Positions 35,118 to 51,419 of a DNA stretch of 64,000 nt are shown piece by piece (positions within the stretch are counted from its first letter, which is position 1; every line of letters starts with the position of its first letter). The stretch covers positions 57,209 through 121,208 of the forward strand of contig MNCI01036318.1 of NCBI GenBank assembly GCA_015680685.1, given 5' to 3'. The notes below the pieces were generated by a model. It was not told where the DNA came from. It was given only the letters and a program-made list of their open reading frames with translations, and searched no databases. The DNA comes from Gnetum montanum (taxonomy: Eukaryota; Streptophyta; Gnetopsida; Gnetales; Gnetaceae). The position numbers and the translations under genes are program-made.

Positions 35118-35210
35118 GCCTCGTATGTAGGCCCTTGTCAACGAAGTAGACTTGTATACGAGGCCCCGTATATGGGGCTTCATCGATGTGATGGGAAAAT
35201 AGTATAAATA
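35118..35210 (+). promoter_or_regulatory. LTR-like internal promoter candidate upstream of the 3' ORF (element B)
   Basis: GTCAACGAAG, ACGAGGCCCCGTATATGGGG and CTTCATCGATG are followed by TATAAATAGG (TATAAATA at 35203-35210). The element's LTR has the same arrangement: GACGAGGCC and CATCGACATAGCCC words, then TATAAATA. It lies about 400 bp before the 3' ORF, at the same relative place as 8393-8424 in element A. Promoter function is inferred. Confidence 0.4.
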
Positions 35211-35569
35211 GGCATGGCCCCACTTAGAAATTTTACATTTTCTCATAAACACCAAAGGAGTTTTTCAATTTTTCAAAGCCTAGAACGTTTCAAAGCCCAT
35301 AACTCACAAACCGTTTATCCAAATCACTCCGTTCTTTGACCTTGCAACTACCAAAGATAAGCTCTTTGTCATGGGGGCCACAAATATACCATTTTTGACA
35401 AAAAAATTTATGCAATTTTTCTAACTCCCACGAAGGTTTAACTAACAAATCAACTGTTAAACACTAAATCACAAGAGTTAAACTTTTCCAAGAAATTTCA
35501 GTGATAATTATAATAAATAATTAATAAAATAATTAATCTACCATGGTCCAACCTTAGCCAAAGTGTAAC

Positions 35570-38495
35570 TAAATAATGAGAAAAGGTATTCAAAAACTTT
35601 AAAGTTACACATTACATCTACTAATCCATGGATGTGTTGTAACCACGAATGGTACCATAAGGAAAGCACATGTAGGAAGTAGGACTATCCTAACTAAGGA
35701 AAAAATGGCCTAGAATAGGAAGAGGCTAAGAATAACTCCAACAAGAAGAACCACTCGCAACCCATGCCATAGGTCCTCTTAGGAAGGAGGCAGAAGTGGA
35801 ATCTATCAAACAAGTTCCAGAGACAATAGTAGCAACAAAACACTTTCATTGGAATGATGCACCTGCACAACTAGCAAACCTCGAGGTGACCTTAACAGAG
35901 GCCTACCTAAATCAAATCAAATTGAAGGAAGTCCAAAAATCAGTGCTCTAGGAGTTAAACTTTGGCCCTTTCCTAGAACATGCACCAAGAGAAGTGCAGG
36001 ATCAGCTGAAGGCCTCTCCCATGTGGCCAATCATCACTTCCATTGGGGAGTGGTACATGGAAGAAACATTTTTGTTCTAGAATAATAGGTAGCCTAGAGC
36101 AGCAATAAAGATCAAGGACATCTTAGTGTCCTACTCAGCACAAGCCATTGTTGTAATGCTAGGGTTTCTCGAAATAGATCCCAATGCAGGTGGAACCAAG
36201 CATCAAGAAAGAATGGATGTGACGGTGTTATGGTGTTGGCCACAAGGAGTTTGGCACACTCACACTAGTAGAGAGGATCCATTACAAGATTGCACCCTTC
36301 CACCTCAATCCCATGGTGAGGCTAAGCAAAATCACTGCCTTCTTTGCCTAAGCATGGGCTGCTCTGAGTGGGAGATTCCTAGTCAACCTTTTGTAGCTAA
36401 TCTATCTAGAGATTGAGAAGTGCTTTAAAGAAAACGAACACAAAAGGAAGGCATTCCCTTTCCCATGTCCCATTAAGAAACTTTGTCAAAGGAAAGGGAT
36501 AGTTTGTTACACCAACAATGATGTTAGAACTGTTCCGACCACCAGCTGGGTGAAAATGATAAAGGATAAAACACCTATAACTACAATTCAAGAAGAGGAG
36601 TAGTGACCTCCATCACCTACCACTCAAACAACAATCCTAGACATAACTACAATTGTCCAACGGTTGGGTGAATATAGAGAATGGCTCTTGAGTGAACAAG
36701 AGCAAAGAGCATGCATGAGTGGTGGGGACCCATCCATATATAAACCAATCATGAGTCACCTTAATGAGATGGCCTAAACAATCAATCTGATGGGGGAGGG
36801 TAGATCCATTTTCTTAGCCCAAAGAATGCAGCTACTTGCAAGGTCAAATCCGATCACCAAAGAAGTCACAATATCTCTCATAAAATAACAACCACTCTCA
36901 AAAAATTTTGGGAATGCTATGACCTTCTCGGTGCACTTGGAGGAGGTTGAAGGGGCAACTATTTTGGTGATGCAGCACCAAGGATAAGAAACAATAGTAG
37001 AAGTGATCACTAATAGGATTGCTGAAATGCTCAATGCACCTGCAACATCTGCACTAGACATCATTACACTCAAAGATGCACCGACGTCCACAAGAACTAT
37101 AAGTGGCAAAATAAGTGCAGCGCAGCATGAAGAGCTGTTAGACTGATTGGTGGGAACCAAGCAACCACTTTTAAATATCTTTCACCTTCCAGATAACATC
37201 ACTGCAACCTAGTCGGAGCTACTAGAGGCAAGGGGCAAGAACATTATATTGGAGGGACAACTTGAAATAGCCAAAGAGCGAAATGAATGCATGGCTACAA
37301 AGGTTGCCAAACTAAGAGCCCAAATTGCCAATCCCATATTTCTCAAGCCAGCACTCATAAGAGATGAAGCTATGCAACAACTTTAGTCTAGGCTCAAAGG
37401 GGTTGAGAATGCAATGGAGATGGTGGTGTTCTACAAATCCTTGGCAGAAGCCATGCAGCATGAGATTTAGAAGGCCTTGGATTAGACCTGCCAAGAGAAT
37501 GTCCAACTGACTGCAGAGAACCATCGTCTACGAAACACTAATGTGCACAAGCAATAGTTAACAAATTTCATCCATCCATAGTAGGAGCAACTGGCCAAGC
37601 AAATACAGAGATAAGGAGATTAGCAACAAAGAATAGGAATCTCTCCATGGAGGAGGTGCACGCCCTTCACCAAAAGACTACAATTAAGGTAGCTGCTCGG
37701 AAATCTGAAATTCTCAAATTTGAGAAAGTTAAAGATCATTACAGAGAGCAGATTGTTCTACAAAAGGAAATAAATGAAAAACATATCCAATTGGAAAAGG
37801 CAAAGGTAAATGATGCACTTCAAAAACTCTAGCAAGAAAGGGAAGTTTGGCAATCCATAGTTGATGAAATAGATGCCTACAACAAAGCAGAAATTTGCAC
37901 AAAGGAGTTGTAGATCGAGGAGATGATGGAGTATATGAAGCTTGCCAACCTCCGTTATGCAAACTTGGCCATGTTGACTGCCAAGCGGTCACAATCTGAG
38001 TTGGAAAAGCAAGTGGCCAACTCATACTTGTTGTACAAGGCTAAGTTCAAGCACCATAAGGACACCAAAGACAAGCTTGCTATGGGTAATGCTGAACTCA
38101 AAATTCTCAAGGCATGTTTCACAAATCAAAGATCAATTGTTGAGAACCTAGCCAAACAAATGAATGACTACTAGGAGCTACAAAATGCAGTAAGGGCATT
38201 CGACATCGAACGTAAATAGTTCATTGCTTGGTTTGTCAACGTAAAGGAGATGTTCCCAATCATGCCTTGTCCATGGGATGTTCCCATTATGGTTGACATT
38301 AGTGAAGCTGCATGGACCATAAATGATCCTTGAAGTAAGGAGGAGAAGATGAACGCATTGCTTGATACCTCTCACCTTCCATCAGAGGTTGCTATTGCAA
38401 CAAGATAGCCATAGCCACCTCAACCACTGCATGGGCCTAAAGTCGGTGAAGATCCTTCAAAGCCTCAAGAGCTACCACCACATGGGATTGTCTGA
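35570..38495 (+). pseudogene. 3' ORF of element B: FPCxIxKLC module plus long coiled coil
   Basis: Same protein as in A and E. N-terminal module: ELNFGPFLEHAP (about 35955), then FPFPCPIKKLC (about 36457-36490). C-terminal part: SAAQHEELLD (about 37117), HRLRNTNVHKQ, ENRNLSMEEVHALHQKT, a Glu/Lys-rich coil (open pieces 37647-37832 and 37923-38174), YMKLANLRYANLAMLT (about 37933-37980) and AWFVNVKEMFPIMPCPWD (about 38227-38280). At least one frameshift near 37600 and several stops. Located between integrase and the polypurine tract, in sense orientation, where Athila carries its envelope-like ORF. I see no signal peptide or membrane segment here. Start position uncertain. Confidence 0.7.
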
Positions 38496-38727
38496 TCTTC
38501 ACCATCGTCTTCATGTCATCAGAGGATGTGTTGTTAAAATTTTTGTTGAGTCATGTAATGGTGTTCAATTTTGTGTCATGAACACCACAATTTTTGTAAT
38601 TTGTTGATCTGTACAGTCAAGCACTCAGTTTTGTCAAGTTAGTTTGTTTTGTTTTGTTAAGAGTTAATAAATAATCCCATACCTTCCCAATTTTGTAAAA
38701 GAACTCGAGGACGAGTTTTCATTCAGT

Positions 38728-38737
38728 TGTGGAGGTA
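38728..38737 (+). other. Polypurine tract of element B
   Basis: TGTGGAGGTA directly precedes the TGATGAAG start of the 3' LTR. The upstream CTCGAGGACGAGTTTT block is shared with element A (ACTTGAGGATGAGTTTTT). Confidence 0.7.
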
Positions 38738-39632
38738 TGATGAAGTGTCAATATGCTACATCGACAAGCCCCTATTTACATGGTGTTGCCCTGTCGACGA
38801 GGCCGCGTCAACATAGTGTTTGCTACATTAATGAGGCCCCATCGACATAGCCCTAGAGCAAAAACTATAAATACAAGCTTCCAACCCTGTTTATGGGCAT
38901 CAGATTCATAGTAGTAGCTAAACTCTTGCAGTTTTTACATTTGAAAGTTAGAATATTTCTCCCAAGTGCCTACAACAGGAGTCATTGAGCATATGAATCT
39001 TTATTCGAACATTGTTGTACTTGAGCATGACAGTGTGTACGGCAATAAAGACGAGCTTCTTGATAAACCTTGGAGCATTTTGGAGAGTTTAGATATTTAT
39101 TTATGCATTTAATGCTTCTAGTTAATTATTTAATATTCTGTAGTAATTAAGTTAATTAAGCAAGATAAGCTAGATAGATTAAATACATAAGTACGACTAC
39201 TTCGAAGTAACATGTATTCAGTTTTATTGCTTGGTACACCTAGTAGCGTAGCGCTTGGTAACCCAGTAGTGGATATGTGGGTTCAGGACATGTACGAAAA
39301 GTGGGAATGGATACTTATGTTAAGATTAGTTAGAGACCAGTTAGTTAGTTAATTTAGATTAGTCATTAAATTACTCTATCTCTCTCTCTTTCTCTTCAAG
39401 CAACCAAAAACATAAAACATAAAATGATAAAAATGATATGCCTTGATTACTTTTAACCATACCATTATGCTTCACAAGTGTAATCACGAAGACAATGAAT
39501 GACCTTAAGGTAAAGGTTCGCTTTCTAAAACTGGTGTATCGAAAACTATAAAGTTCATGGAATTCGATCAGATCATGCATGAACACTTTGTGATTCATAT
39601 GATTGGGTGTAGGGGTACCTCGTTGCTCGTCA
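38738..39632 (+). repeat. 3' LTR of element B
   Basis: 895 bp, TGATGAAG to GCTCGTCA, collinear with 26293-27244 but with fewer U3 repeat units. TATAAATA is at 38866-38873. It is followed by the target duplication CTCAC (39633-39637). Confidence 0.9.
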
Positions 39633-39637
39633 CTCAC

Positions 39638-40947
39638 CCATCACCAACATTGCAATTTGTCTACTATTACATTGATATTTGTTGTGCGATATTTGTTGAT
39701 GGTGGATATGATGACAAAGCTAGAACCAAGAAAGTGTCAAGTTGATGACTGAGCACCCTAGAGTTTAATATTAGATCCATCCCTACTACATAAAGTAGTA
39801 GTGCTCTTGCCCAAGTCCCAACTTGAGGGAAATAAAGATTTGGTAAAAACATGGTCTAGTCTTCAATAGGTTTGTAACTTCAAAAGTTCAGTAAACTTGC
39901 AACGATATGGCTGAGCTACTAATACCAAGTAATAGACGGGCTTTATAATAGCATGGACAAGACACTTTGTTAAGATGAAACCTACAACTAATCAAGTCTT
40001 GCAAACAATATTTTAATGATTGATTGGATAGATGATGAATATCAAATACTCATGGAAACTTCTCATATGCTACACTAAGTAATGGATTCTAAACTTTAGA
40101 GATTATGATTGTTGGGTGGTAGTGATTTTTATGGTACTAAGAGAGTTTAGGTTTTCAAACCCCAAAAAATTGAATAATAAAACATAATGAAGATAATAGT
40201 GTAGAATTAGCATACTCCTTGGGATTAAACATGTAACTTGCACATACAAGCAAGTTAAATCTTAGATAAATAGAGCCTAAGATTAATTAAAACCAATTTT
40301 CTATAGAGAGAAGGTTATAGATGACATCATAGCATCCAAATACACACCTAAGACCAAGTTGGCAAAATCAATGCCTAATGAGGACTGTTGAAGTATATAA
40401 TCTAAGAAAACCATGTCATGTACTTTTATCTTCCCTTTTTCTATTGACTTTAATTTCAATTATTTTCAACACGTCTGCCCCAAACCAACACACAAGCCAA
40501 TCTAAAATGCAAACTGGAATTAAAGAAGAGTAGTTTTGAAACCCTAAAAATAATGCAATCATATTTAAGAAACTGAAAACTAAAATTACGTTCAAAAGTT
40601 CAGGCTTTTAACAAATACGATTTAAATCATTTTCAACGTCTGCCCCAACCCAATGTTAACGCAAGACGATATAAAATGCAAGCTGAAGTTCATAAACAGC
40701 ATGTAACTCTAAAAATGATGCAATGATTCATGAAAATAAAAACGGACGTTATTACATTCAAAATTTCAAGCTTTTAATAAATTAGATTTCAAAAATTCTG
40801 AACAATTTCTGTCAAAACTCTTACAAGAAGTACCCATAGCGAAGGAAAGCATTTTCATGTGACAAAAGGTAAATAGCCCATCACCAATATCCATATGCTA
40901 CATGGAAATATCCCCAAAAGGAAAAAACAACATCTGCCAACTAGCTT
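39638..40947. other. Intergenic region and 3' flank of RPS3, with a tandem duplication
   Basis: No coding seen. Two tandem diverged copies of about 167 bp lie at about 40462-40628 and 40629-40796, sharing TTTTCAAC-CGTCTGCCCCAA, AAAATGCAA-CTG and CTTTTAA-AAAT words. They fall within the expected 3' UTR or just beyond it. Confidence 0.6.
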
Positions 40948-46797
<5,850 letters not shown>

Positions 46798-47075
46798 GAT
46801 AGAACTCTGTGAACGACGCTTTCCGTAACTGGAACAAATTGGATGAAGCTAAAGCCACAGCTAGAGGTAGAGGTAGGGTTCGGATCTCTCTGTGTTCATT
46901 AACAGAAACCAAAGTTGCAAGATGACCCGGTTACCCGCAACAAGACAAAAGCTTCTCGCACCCCTGGATGAAAGGTAAATAACAAAGCAAACAATTTAAA
47001 AGGGACACCCCTTTAAGAGAAAGTAATATTATGGGCAAAGCCCTGGACGTTGAAGTTGAACATTCATTTCATACC
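46798..47075 (-). promoter_or_regulatory. RPS3 5' UTR and promoter region
   Basis: Upstream of the ATG the minus strand carries AACCCTA (46880-46874), the core of the telo-box common in plant ribosomal-protein promoters, within a CTACCTCTACCTCT pyrimidine-rich leader. Further up is GCCCATAAT (about 47033), a possible relaxed site II element. Only about 280 bp separate the ATG from the end of the LINE at about 47080, so the promoter must be short or overlap the LINE. No clear TATA box. Confidence 0.5.
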
Positions 47076-47079
47076 ATAT

Positions 47080-50000
47080 AGTCAAATTCAGTGTAGCTGG
47101 TGTTTTGATACCATGCATCTATCTCGATAACATTTTCAAATAAAGAAAATAATCTTAAATAAAACGATTTTCTAAGCCTTTCAAAGTGTTGCTTAACATA
47201 GTCATCTTTAAAAATCGACAGATTAGGAATAAAAACCTGGAGAGATTGACACCACTTCCAAATTTATCAAGAGGATGAAGATTCCCAAAAAAACATGCAC
47301 AAAAGAGTCATCGACTTGACAAATGGTGCATTTAGGGCAATCAACTCCTAAGAAGTGAGTTTATGTCCAATGGGAAGACCTTGCTGAATTAAGGACCAGA
47401 AAAAGAAATGATGCTTAGGTTGGGCCTTGGAAGTCCAAACACGATGAAAAATAGCTTTCCAATGGTGATCCTCAAGATGCACACTCCATCTTCTATTTAA
47501 AGTGGAAAGTTGGAATTCTTGCGCTTGAAACCAAGATTTGGCTTTAAAAAGACACAGGGAACACAAAGGGAAACCATCAAGCCAAAACTAGTCATCATAC
47601 CAAGGAGTATTATTGTGCAACTTAGAACACCAAAGTTAGAAAGAACACACTCAATGTGCTAGTAAATAAGAGTATCTTGTCTTTGAAAGCCCCATTTAAC
47701 TTTGGCATGTTGCCAAAAGAGGGTAGTAGAATCATTTCTAATAGAAAATAATTGAGCAACATGATAGAGATTGTGGTCAGCAAAATGATTGGCTCTATGA
47801 GAAAATTCTTCATAAAGACAACCCAAACTCTTTTTGAAAATAGGAGACCACCAGATGGAGTGCATCGATAAGTAGGTTTCCATTGCAAAAAGCCTTTAAG
47901 TTGACTCCAAGACTGCCAAATTTTCTTAAACAGGAAAGAGCCTATAATCTTCTAAGAACCTCCACTGATGATCCAATTTCTCCAATGAGTGTTTTTTTAT
48001 CTATGGTGATTACCAAGACAAGAAATATTATGCCTAAAAGGGATCTTCCAAGCTTCATCTCCTTCTATAAAGCAAGTGATCCACTTGAAGGCCAAGAGAA
48101 TACTTTGGTGCTCAATAGAGGGGAGGCCTAAGCCCCCATGTTCCTTGCTTAAAATGCAGATATCCCAACCAACTCAATGAAAAGCTTTGTGTTGTCCTTA
48201 TCTCCCCATAAAAAATTCTTAAGAATTTTGTTGATGCTCTAAAAGGAAGATTTGAAAGAAGCCATGAAGAAAGAGTAGTACACATGAGTGGAGCTCAAAA
48301 TATGGTTAGCTATGATAAATCTACCTATAAGAGATAATGATTTAGAAGCTCATTTCAAAGCTTTATGTTTCACTTTTTCCACCACATTATTTCATAAGGT
48401 AGTGCAAGTAGAGAATAAAGCTATCGGGATACCCAAAAGGATGAAAACATCTAGAGGAGAAAGCCACTCTATATTAAAATGGTAAGTCCAAATAGGCTTT
48501 GGAGAGAAGCTAGACTAAATAGCTTGCATTTTGTTCCAATTAATTTTAGCTCCTAAGGCTCTACAATAGATGTCAATGCAATCCAAGGTAGTGCTAAAAT
48601 TATTATGGTCCTCAAGCAAAGTGAGAAAAGTGTCATCTACAAACTAGCTATAAATGAGATTTTTTCCTTCTTGTGGAAGAGAGATACCACTTAACCTCAT
48701 AGAATCATTATGAGTTCTAAGAATAGCTCCAAGAGCATCAGCAGTAAGGATAAAAACATAAGGAGCTAAGGGCATCCCTATTGTACTGATTTTTGAAGCT
48801 CAATAACCTTCATGAAGGTTCCATTAATACAAATAACTTAAGAGGCCTTTGATAAAAAAAGATCAATATGTATATCAAAAACAATACCTAAGTTATGATG
48901 CTTAACTATAGTTCTTAAAAAAGGCCAATCAAGCATGTCATAAGCTTTCGCAAAATCGATCTTAATAAGAATGGCTTTTTGATCAGTGGAAGAAGCCTAA
49001 TGCAAGCCCTCAATAGTAGTAACGACATTGTCTAAGATATACCTGCCTTGAACAAAATCAATTTGCTCTTTGCTAATGAGATGAGGAAGAAAAGGTTTTA
49101 ATTTATTGGTTATAGCTTTAGCAAAAATTTTGTAGATAACATTTAAAAGAGTGATATGGTTCTAGTTGCTAATGCACATACAATCTCTTAACTTGGGTAG
49201 AAGCTTACTAATACCAGCATTGATCACTTTGCCAAAAGAACCTTTCCTAAGAGCTTCCTTATACACACTATAGATAGTATCTTGAAGAGTGGGCTAGAAT
49301 TTCCTAAAAAATTCTATAGGAAGATCATCCGTACCAAGGGCTTTGCCATCATGAAGTTGTTGAAGAGCCTTACCAAGATCCTATTTAGAGAGAAGAGTAG
49401 CATCATCAAAGATGGAACAATTAAAAGGAGTAATAACTCCTAAGCAAGTATTAACTGTGGTGAGATCAATATCTTCTTTACAAAAAGTCCTAGAGTAAAA
49501 ATCAAAGCAAGCCTATAATATGTTAGTCTTGGAAGTAAAAATATTATCATTGACTTGAATAGTTGGGATTTTAGGGAACAGATGTCCTCCTTTAAGGAGA
49601 TGAAAAAAATCTTTAGTAGCCTGGTCACCCATATGGAGCCAAGAAAGACAGGCACAAAGGTGGACACCTCTAACTTCATGATAATCCCTAATACGCATGT
49701 TCTCCTTAGCAATTTGCAAGTGATAGAATTGAGCCTCAATAGCTTCACTTCTATTCATAGAATTTTGTAATAAGGAGATTTCCTTATGAAGGTTGGACTT
49801 ATGAGAATTTAGCCTAGAAGCCACCAATTCACTTGCATGTTTGGAAAACTGCTAGAGGCGAGTAGAAGTGTTAGTCTACCAATCAATCCAAACATCTTCT
49901 CCAAGAGGTTTAGGATGCAAATTTCATATTTGCATCATAAAGAGCAAGGGGAGTTGCTACAAAGAAAGGTAGTTTTAAAATATAAAGTTCATTAGAAGCG

Positions 50001-50385
50001 CAATAGCAGCCAAAAAGGGAAAGAGACTAATGAATAGGATAATGATCAAATAGAACCTGGGCATAATCTACCTGAACAAGAGCACCATTGGTGGTAGTAA
50101 ATTGAATAGAAGCATTTGCAAATAGGTAGACCTAATCCAACCTAGAGGAAATGTAGGAGTCTTCATGTCTAGCATTGCTTCAAGTAAACCAACTAGAATT
50201 ACAAGAGGAGGGGTAATTTTCATTAGTTTCTTGCAAATTCAATTTACTCTTCAATGAAAGCCAAATGGAAAGCTCACTATTGTCTAAACCACCTCTCTGT
50301 CCTCCAAACTTATGCTCTAGATGTTCAATCATATTAAAGTCTCCTGCAATGATCCAATTAGCTATGGGCATTATCTTTCTAATTC
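47080..50385 (-). mobile_element. L1-like LINE, minus strand, 5'-truncated
   Basis: From high to low coordinates: endonuclease end (NWIIAGDFNMIEHLEHKFGG, 50371 downward), the RNA-template region (DYHEVRGVHLCACLSWLHMGDQATKDFFHLLKGG), and RT. RT blocks include LLNVIYKIFAKAITNKLKP, KIDFAKAYDMLDW, GCPLAPYVFILTADAL and FVDDT (catalytic box). A zf-RVT type zinc-binding end follows (WKAIFHRVWTSKAQPKHHFFFWSLIQ, about 47450). These are the ordered domains of plant L1-type LINEs. Stops and frameshifts make it inactive. The 5' end lies against the LTR of element E, and the 3' end is close to the RPS3 promoter. Confidence 0.85.
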
Positions 50386-51129
50386 AAACTTATGTTAATC
50401 TATGTGTACAATTAAGTGTTGTTGAGGCATAAGATGTTTATTTTTATATTTTTTAATATATTTTTCCTCCTTACTAAATGATTCAATGAATAGAGATTTA
50501 ATGATTAAATTAACTAACTAACTAATTTATTTATTAACTAACTATCCTAGTGTAAAGTATCTATTCCCATTTGCTGTATACATCCTAAACTTATATTACT
50601 ACTGCTGGATTACCAAGTATCTACTATTAGGCACACCAAGTATCCACTGCTAGGATTACCAAGCATTAATCTATTATGCTCAAAGTGGTCATACTTACGT
50701 TACTTATGAACAATAATAAAACTTAATTTAGAATAACAAAGTAAATTGCATGTAAAGTAAATTACAAAAAAATACAATTATGCTAATCTAAGTGCTAAAA
50801 TGGATAGAGGAAATCTTCATTTTATTATCATCCATGCAAATGTATCTAAGTATATATGCATTTAAATAAAATGTCATATAATCTCTTCAATTCACACTAT
50901 GGGCACAAAGAGGGAAAATATTCTAAGTTTTGTGAGAAGGAACTACAAGAATTCAAATAAGGCTATAACCAAAAGGTGTCATAAATGTGAGGAGTGTGCA
51001 CATTTATATACTACATCATTGTCAACGTACCTACATCAATGCATCCTAGCATGCATCGATGGGGATACATCGACGAGGCTACATCAACGAGCATGCATCG
51101 ACGTAACTTATCTTATTGATGATGGATCA
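50386..51129 (-). repeat. 3' LTR of element E (truncated)
   Basis: On the minus strand it starts TGATCCATCATCAATAAG after GTGGGGGTA. U3 carries CGTCGATG-type words (about 51010-51105) and a TATATAAAT box (51003-51011). The downstream half aligns with the B LTR (TTACCAAG words, GTAACGTAAGTATGACCAC). The TCATCA end is missing. Confidence 0.75.
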
Positions 51130-51139
51130 TACCCCCACG
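51130..51139 (-). other. Polypurine tract of element E
   Basis: CGTGGGGGTA on the minus strand lies directly before the LTR start, as in elements A and B. Confidence 0.65.
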
Positions 51140-51419
51140 ACTAACTAAAAAATGGTCCTTAAGTAAACAAAATTGGGATCAAGATTCTTAAAAAATTTTG
51201 AAAAGTATGGAATTTATTGATAGACAAACTAACTGACTAACTCTAACTAACTTTAAATGTTAGATTGTACAATCTTACAAAAATGAGTGTCCTTTTACAA
51301 TAAAATTAGACACTTGGATAAAATTTTAGAAAGTTCCTATTGAATGAATAGAGGCATGATGAATTTTCATACTATGCTTGGAAGTGGAAACTTCTATGGG
51401 TCAAATGATCCTTCATCTT

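Larger units (their letters stand above)
33421..35560 (+). other. Non-coding spacer of element B
   Basis: T-rich at first. Later blocks are shared with the spacers of A and E (AGTCTTTGCATGGTGTGGTT at about 34155 also occurs in E near 54570 on the minus strand). A G-rich tract lies at about 34420-34475. Short open frames at 33423-33674, 34514-34747 and 34794-35039 look accidental. The segment before the 3' ORF resembles the element's LTR promoter. Confidence 0.6.
26293..39632 (+). mobile_element. Element B: full-structure Athila/Tat-like Ty3/gypsy retrotransposon
   Basis: 13,340 bp with a perfect 5 bp duplication (CTCAC). Order: 5' LTR, tRNA-Asp primer site, gag, protease, RT, RNase H, integrase, spacer, 3' ORF with coiled coil, polypurine tract, 3' LTR. 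RT wording (FLDGYSGYNQI, FMDDFSTYG, FLGHTSYYQHFIENFSKI) and the primer type place it in the non-chromoviral Athila/Tat branch. Stops in every domain make it inactive. It is the autonomous counterpart in layout of element A and of element E. Confidence 0.9.

Noticed and set aside
36774-37160. 128-codon minus-strand frame
   Set aside because: Opposite strand of the element B 3' ORF, whose plus-strand blocks are conserved in A and E.
47080-50385. Plus-strand open frames (47883-48131, 48288-48485, 49555-49770) as genes
   Set aside because: They are the opposite strand of a recognisable L1-like LINE on the minus strand.
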